DNA of 64,000 nt from Blastobasis lacticolella (taxonomy: Eukaryota; Arthropoda; Insecta; Lepidoptera; Blastobasidae): the NCBI GenBank assembly GCA_905147135.1, contig LR990057.1, forward strand, positions 2,790,001 through 2,854,000, given 5' to 3'. Positions 61,840-64,000 of the stretch are shown here, piece by piece. The notes beneath the pieces are model-generated. The model was given only the letters and a program-made list of their open reading frames with translations, searched no databases and was not told where the DNA came from. Both the position numbers and the translations under genes were made by a program. Positions within the stretch are counted from its first letter, which is position 1. Every line of letters starts with the position of its first letter.

Positions 61840-62010
61840 CTGGGTGCCAATAATGCAAGGCTACAGTCACAATAATTTCCCATTACGCCACGATGGCTCA
61901 TAAATATACAGTGTAATAATCACGATAAAAAATACGAAAGATTTCTGATGTGGCATGCTGATTGAATTTTCTGTGGGGATTGTGCTGGGGCCATTAGGAG
62001 GGCCACAGAT
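61840..62010 (+). repeat. Repeat family E, copy 2
   Basis: TTACTGGGTGCCAATAATGC, CAGTCACAATAATTTCCCAT, GGCATGCTGATTGAATTTTC then TGTGGGG and GTGCTGGGGCCATTAGGAGG. Non-coding; type unknown. Confidence 0.6.
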
Positions 62011-62071
62011 TGCTACATTTTGGTAGTACCTAAAGTGTGGTATTACGATCACTACACTACATTTTAATTTG

Positions 62072-62398
62072 TGAGCGTCGGTGGCCGAGCGGTTAGAGTA
62101 TCCGACTCGTATGCCAGAGGTTCCGGGTTCGAATCCCGCTCCGGCCAACCAATGACTGTTTTCTGAGTTATGATCATTAGTTGAATACTAACCGATGCTC
62201 TCACGGTGAGGGAAAACATCGCGATGAAACCTGCACATTCAGGCGACTGGATGTGTAACCATGATCCAATCTGGTCAGCTTCCCCTGGTAGCAGGGTCAT
62301 GGAGGTCAGATGGCAGTCGCTCCACTGTAATTACTGGTCAAGGCGGACCCCGGGCCCTCGTGCGCGAGAACACAACCGGGACATTAACGCCAAAATGT
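62072..62398 (+). mobile_element. SINE A, full length
   Basis: GAGCGTCGGTGGCCGAGCGG, a perfect B box GGGTTCGAATCCCGC, ATGCTCTCACGGTGAGGGAA, CACATTCAGGCGACTGGATG, GGCGGACCCCGGGCCCTCGT, CACAACCGGGACATTAACGC then CAAAATG and a T run. A small deletion before the tail (ATTACTGGTCAAGG). Among the least diverged copies. Confidence 0.95.
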
Positions 62399-62414
62399 TT
62401 TTTTTACTACGTTT

Positions 62415-62645
62415 CAATTTGTCCGCGACTTCGTCCGATTAAAATCCAGTCATGCGTTCCAGACCCGTTCCCGCGGGAGCCATATTGAATTTCGGGACAA
62501 ATTATGGCCTATGTGTTATTCTGGGCTAGGAGCTATATTGCTGCCACATTTCACCAAAATTCGTTCAGTACTGTTTGCGTGAAAGAGTAACAAACGTCCA
62601 AACATACACCCACAAACTTACAATCTTTCGCAATTATAATTTAGT
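62415..62645 (+). repeat. LEP1/Helitron-like repeat
   Basis: TTTGTCCGCGACTTCGTCCG, CGTTCCCGCGGGAGCCATAT, TTATGGCCTATGTGTTATTC, CACCAAAATTCGTTCAGTAC then GTGAAAGAGTAACAAACGTC and CGCAATTATAATTTAGTAG. This phrase order is that of a very widespread lepidopteran element. Confidence 0.6.
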
Positions 62646-62819
62646 AGAATGTTTGTAGCTTTGGTTAGATGGATTAAAATGTGTTGCAAGCATTTTTTTA
62701 ATAGGCAGTGGTACTCGTATTCTTTAGGTTTGACAGAATTCTGTGTACCTGTCCTGTTATGTATTTTTTTGCAATTAATACTTGTAAATTTTTTTGTGGT
62801 AAAAAAAGTTCTCATTTTT

Positions 62820-62875
62820 ATCTATAGTATACTAGTACCTAGTATACTATACTAATGTACTAGTACACTAGTAAA
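62820..62875. repeat. Short AT-rich palindromes
   Basis: TAGTATACTAG and CTAGTATACTA are inverted around TAC, followed by more TAGTAC/GTACTA phrases. Simple cruciform-prone sequence. Confidence 0.6.
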
Positions 62876-63065
62876 AGATGATTATCATAACTAAATGACT
62901 CTCATTCACCTATGAATAAGAAAAAGTAAACATCTATTGGTGGGAATTTGTAATTAGCTTAATTTTAACTACGTTTTATTTAAATAGACTTGCCAGGCAT
63001 AACACCGTCGTCTCAGCTGTGTGCCTATGTGTGTGTCTCATATGTTGTTGTCATAATTGAAGATT

Positions 63066-63246
63066 TCCTAAAAAAAAAATCCAAACCAACATATTTTCGC
63101 CCATCCCCTGGCCGCACCATCATATATTGGCGAAAATGTATAATTAGCGGAATTTCAACGATGTCTTCACAATATTTAAGACAGCTATTCATTTCCCAAA
63201 AAAAAATCCCCACCAACATTTTATCGCCCATCCCCTGGCCGCACCA
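63066..63246 (+). repeat. Duplicated ~50-bp segment
   Basis: AACATATTTTCGCCCATCCC then CTGGCCGCACCA (63088-63119) recurs as AACATTTTATCGCCCATCCC then CTGGCCGCACCA (63217-63248), each preceded by an A run. About 130 bases separate the copies. Confidence 0.75.
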
Positions 63247-63599
63247 CATTCTCGAAGACGACCATATTTCTGTTTGTGGCAGTGCAAAAAATCTTAATAG
63301 TCCGGCAAGATAACTATCAATATGGACTACATTCGTATCGGGGATCATCCATCACCCGTGACCTAGTAGGCTTGGAGTTAATTGTTAGGGCGGTACTGGT
63401 TCTACACACAGCGTATTTGCTTTTTCCTTCATGTTTTCTCCATCTTTACTACATGTTCTTTGAGGATCATTTGGTGGTAATTGCTATTCTGGGCTGCGAC
63501 AAATTAGACACATATATACGTAGTATGAAACAAAATTCAAAATTCAAAATTTATTTATTGATTGTGACATTAAATATCTCTTTCAACCGTCAAAAAGGA

Positions 63600-63790
63600 G
63601 GGGGGTAAGAAAGTTGCTTTACCGCCGTCTGCCCTATGCATTTATGTACGCTATATTTTAAATTACGCAAAGGATTTTAATGCGGTTTTTAATTGTAAAT
63701 AGAGTGATTTAAGAGGAAGGTTTTTGAGCAATAAAAAAAGGGTAGGTAGGGGTAATGTAGGTGTACGTGAACGAAGTCACGCCGGGTCCA
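63600..63790 (+). repeat. Helitron-like dispersed repeat, copy 2
   Basis: AAGTTGCTTTACCGCCGTCT, GCAAAGGATTTTAATGCGGT, AGAGTGATTTAAGAGGAAGG and an end ACGAAGTCACGCCGGGTCCA then CTAGT. A CTAG-type end next to a GC-rich stem is compatible with a Helitron 3' end. Confidence 0.5.
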
Positions 63791-63796
63791 CTAGTT

Positions 63797-64000
63797 ATAA
63801 ATAAATAAATAATCGTGGACAAATTCACACAGCGCCATCTAGCCCAAAGTAAGCAAAGCTTGTGTTATGGGTGCTAGATAACTGATAAACTACTTATATA
63901 ACTTTAAATACATACTTATTATACATAGAACACCCAGACCCGTAACAGAAATTAAAATTCATCATTTCAATTTCTGCCCGGCCGGGAATCGAACCCGGGA
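63797..64000 (-). mobile_element. SINE C, cut by the window edge
   Basis: Antisense: AATCGTGGACAAATTCACAC, AGCGCCATCTAGCCC, GGGTGCTAGATAACTGATAA, ACACCCAGACCCGTAACAGA, CATTTCAATTTCTGCCCGGC then CGGGAATCGAACCCGGGA, where the B box sits at the last bases. Very close to the copy at 22345-22608. Confidence 0.9.

Overview
This is eukaryotic nuclear DNA, AT-rich and intron-like, almost certainly from a moth or butterfly (Lepidoptera). The basis is the repeat content: 3'-end-homologous SINEs and RTE elements ending in (GAT)n, LINE 3' tails of a type I associate with Lepidoptera, LEP1/Helitron-like debris, and a CR1-like LINE with an (AATAG/CTATT)n tail. No database search was run, so the species is not named. 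No rRNA, true tRNA, CRISPR or operon structure was seen.

The only host gene I can support is an RGK-family small GTPase (Rad/Gem/Kir; fly Rgk relatives) on the minus strand. Three coding exons are visible (41355-41440, 38397-38586, 36379-36656), joined by splice sites in matching phase and ending in the family's C-terminal cysteine/leucine signature. The exons with the P-loop were not found and probably lie beyond 41440 or outside the window. One more minus-strand candidate exon (about 47950-48085) is possible.

The rest is mobile DNA in many layers. The largest element is a nearly full-length CR1-group LINE on the minus strand (about 51079 to 56160 or further), with ORF1 (PHD finger, coiled coil, FP-like C-terminal domain) and ORF2 (endonuclease plus reverse transcriptase) both open. 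Next to it, tail to tail, lies a decayed plus-strand LINE (49875-51000). A different LINE remnant with a CCHC knuckle is at 5890-7335, and RT C-terminal scraps lie at 2095, 10735, 14805, 15300, 17169, 19370, 21540, 22722, 23580 and 49490.

About 24 copies of one tRNA-headed SINE (called A here) are spread over the whole window. Its last ~60 bases match the 3' end of an RTE fragment at 17169-17664, which indicates that RTE mobilises it. SINE B (~265 bp, six copies) and SINE C (~250 bp, six pieces) add to this. Several insertions are nested with readable target-site duplications: RTE into A (17155-17678), B into A with an internal inversion of twin-priming type (30502-30760), and probably B into A at 59162.

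Non-autonomous DNA elements include a 1.19-kb element with subterminal repeats (12360-13549), a hairpin with internal 30-bp tandem repeats (10872-11101), a 187-bp hairpin with a 5-bp duplication (45057-45243), a 99-bp element with a TAA duplication (15888-15986), and several other inverted-repeat families. A 15-bp minisatellite opens the window. The stretch 31.7-35.3 kb is AT-rich and unusually free of recognisable repeats.
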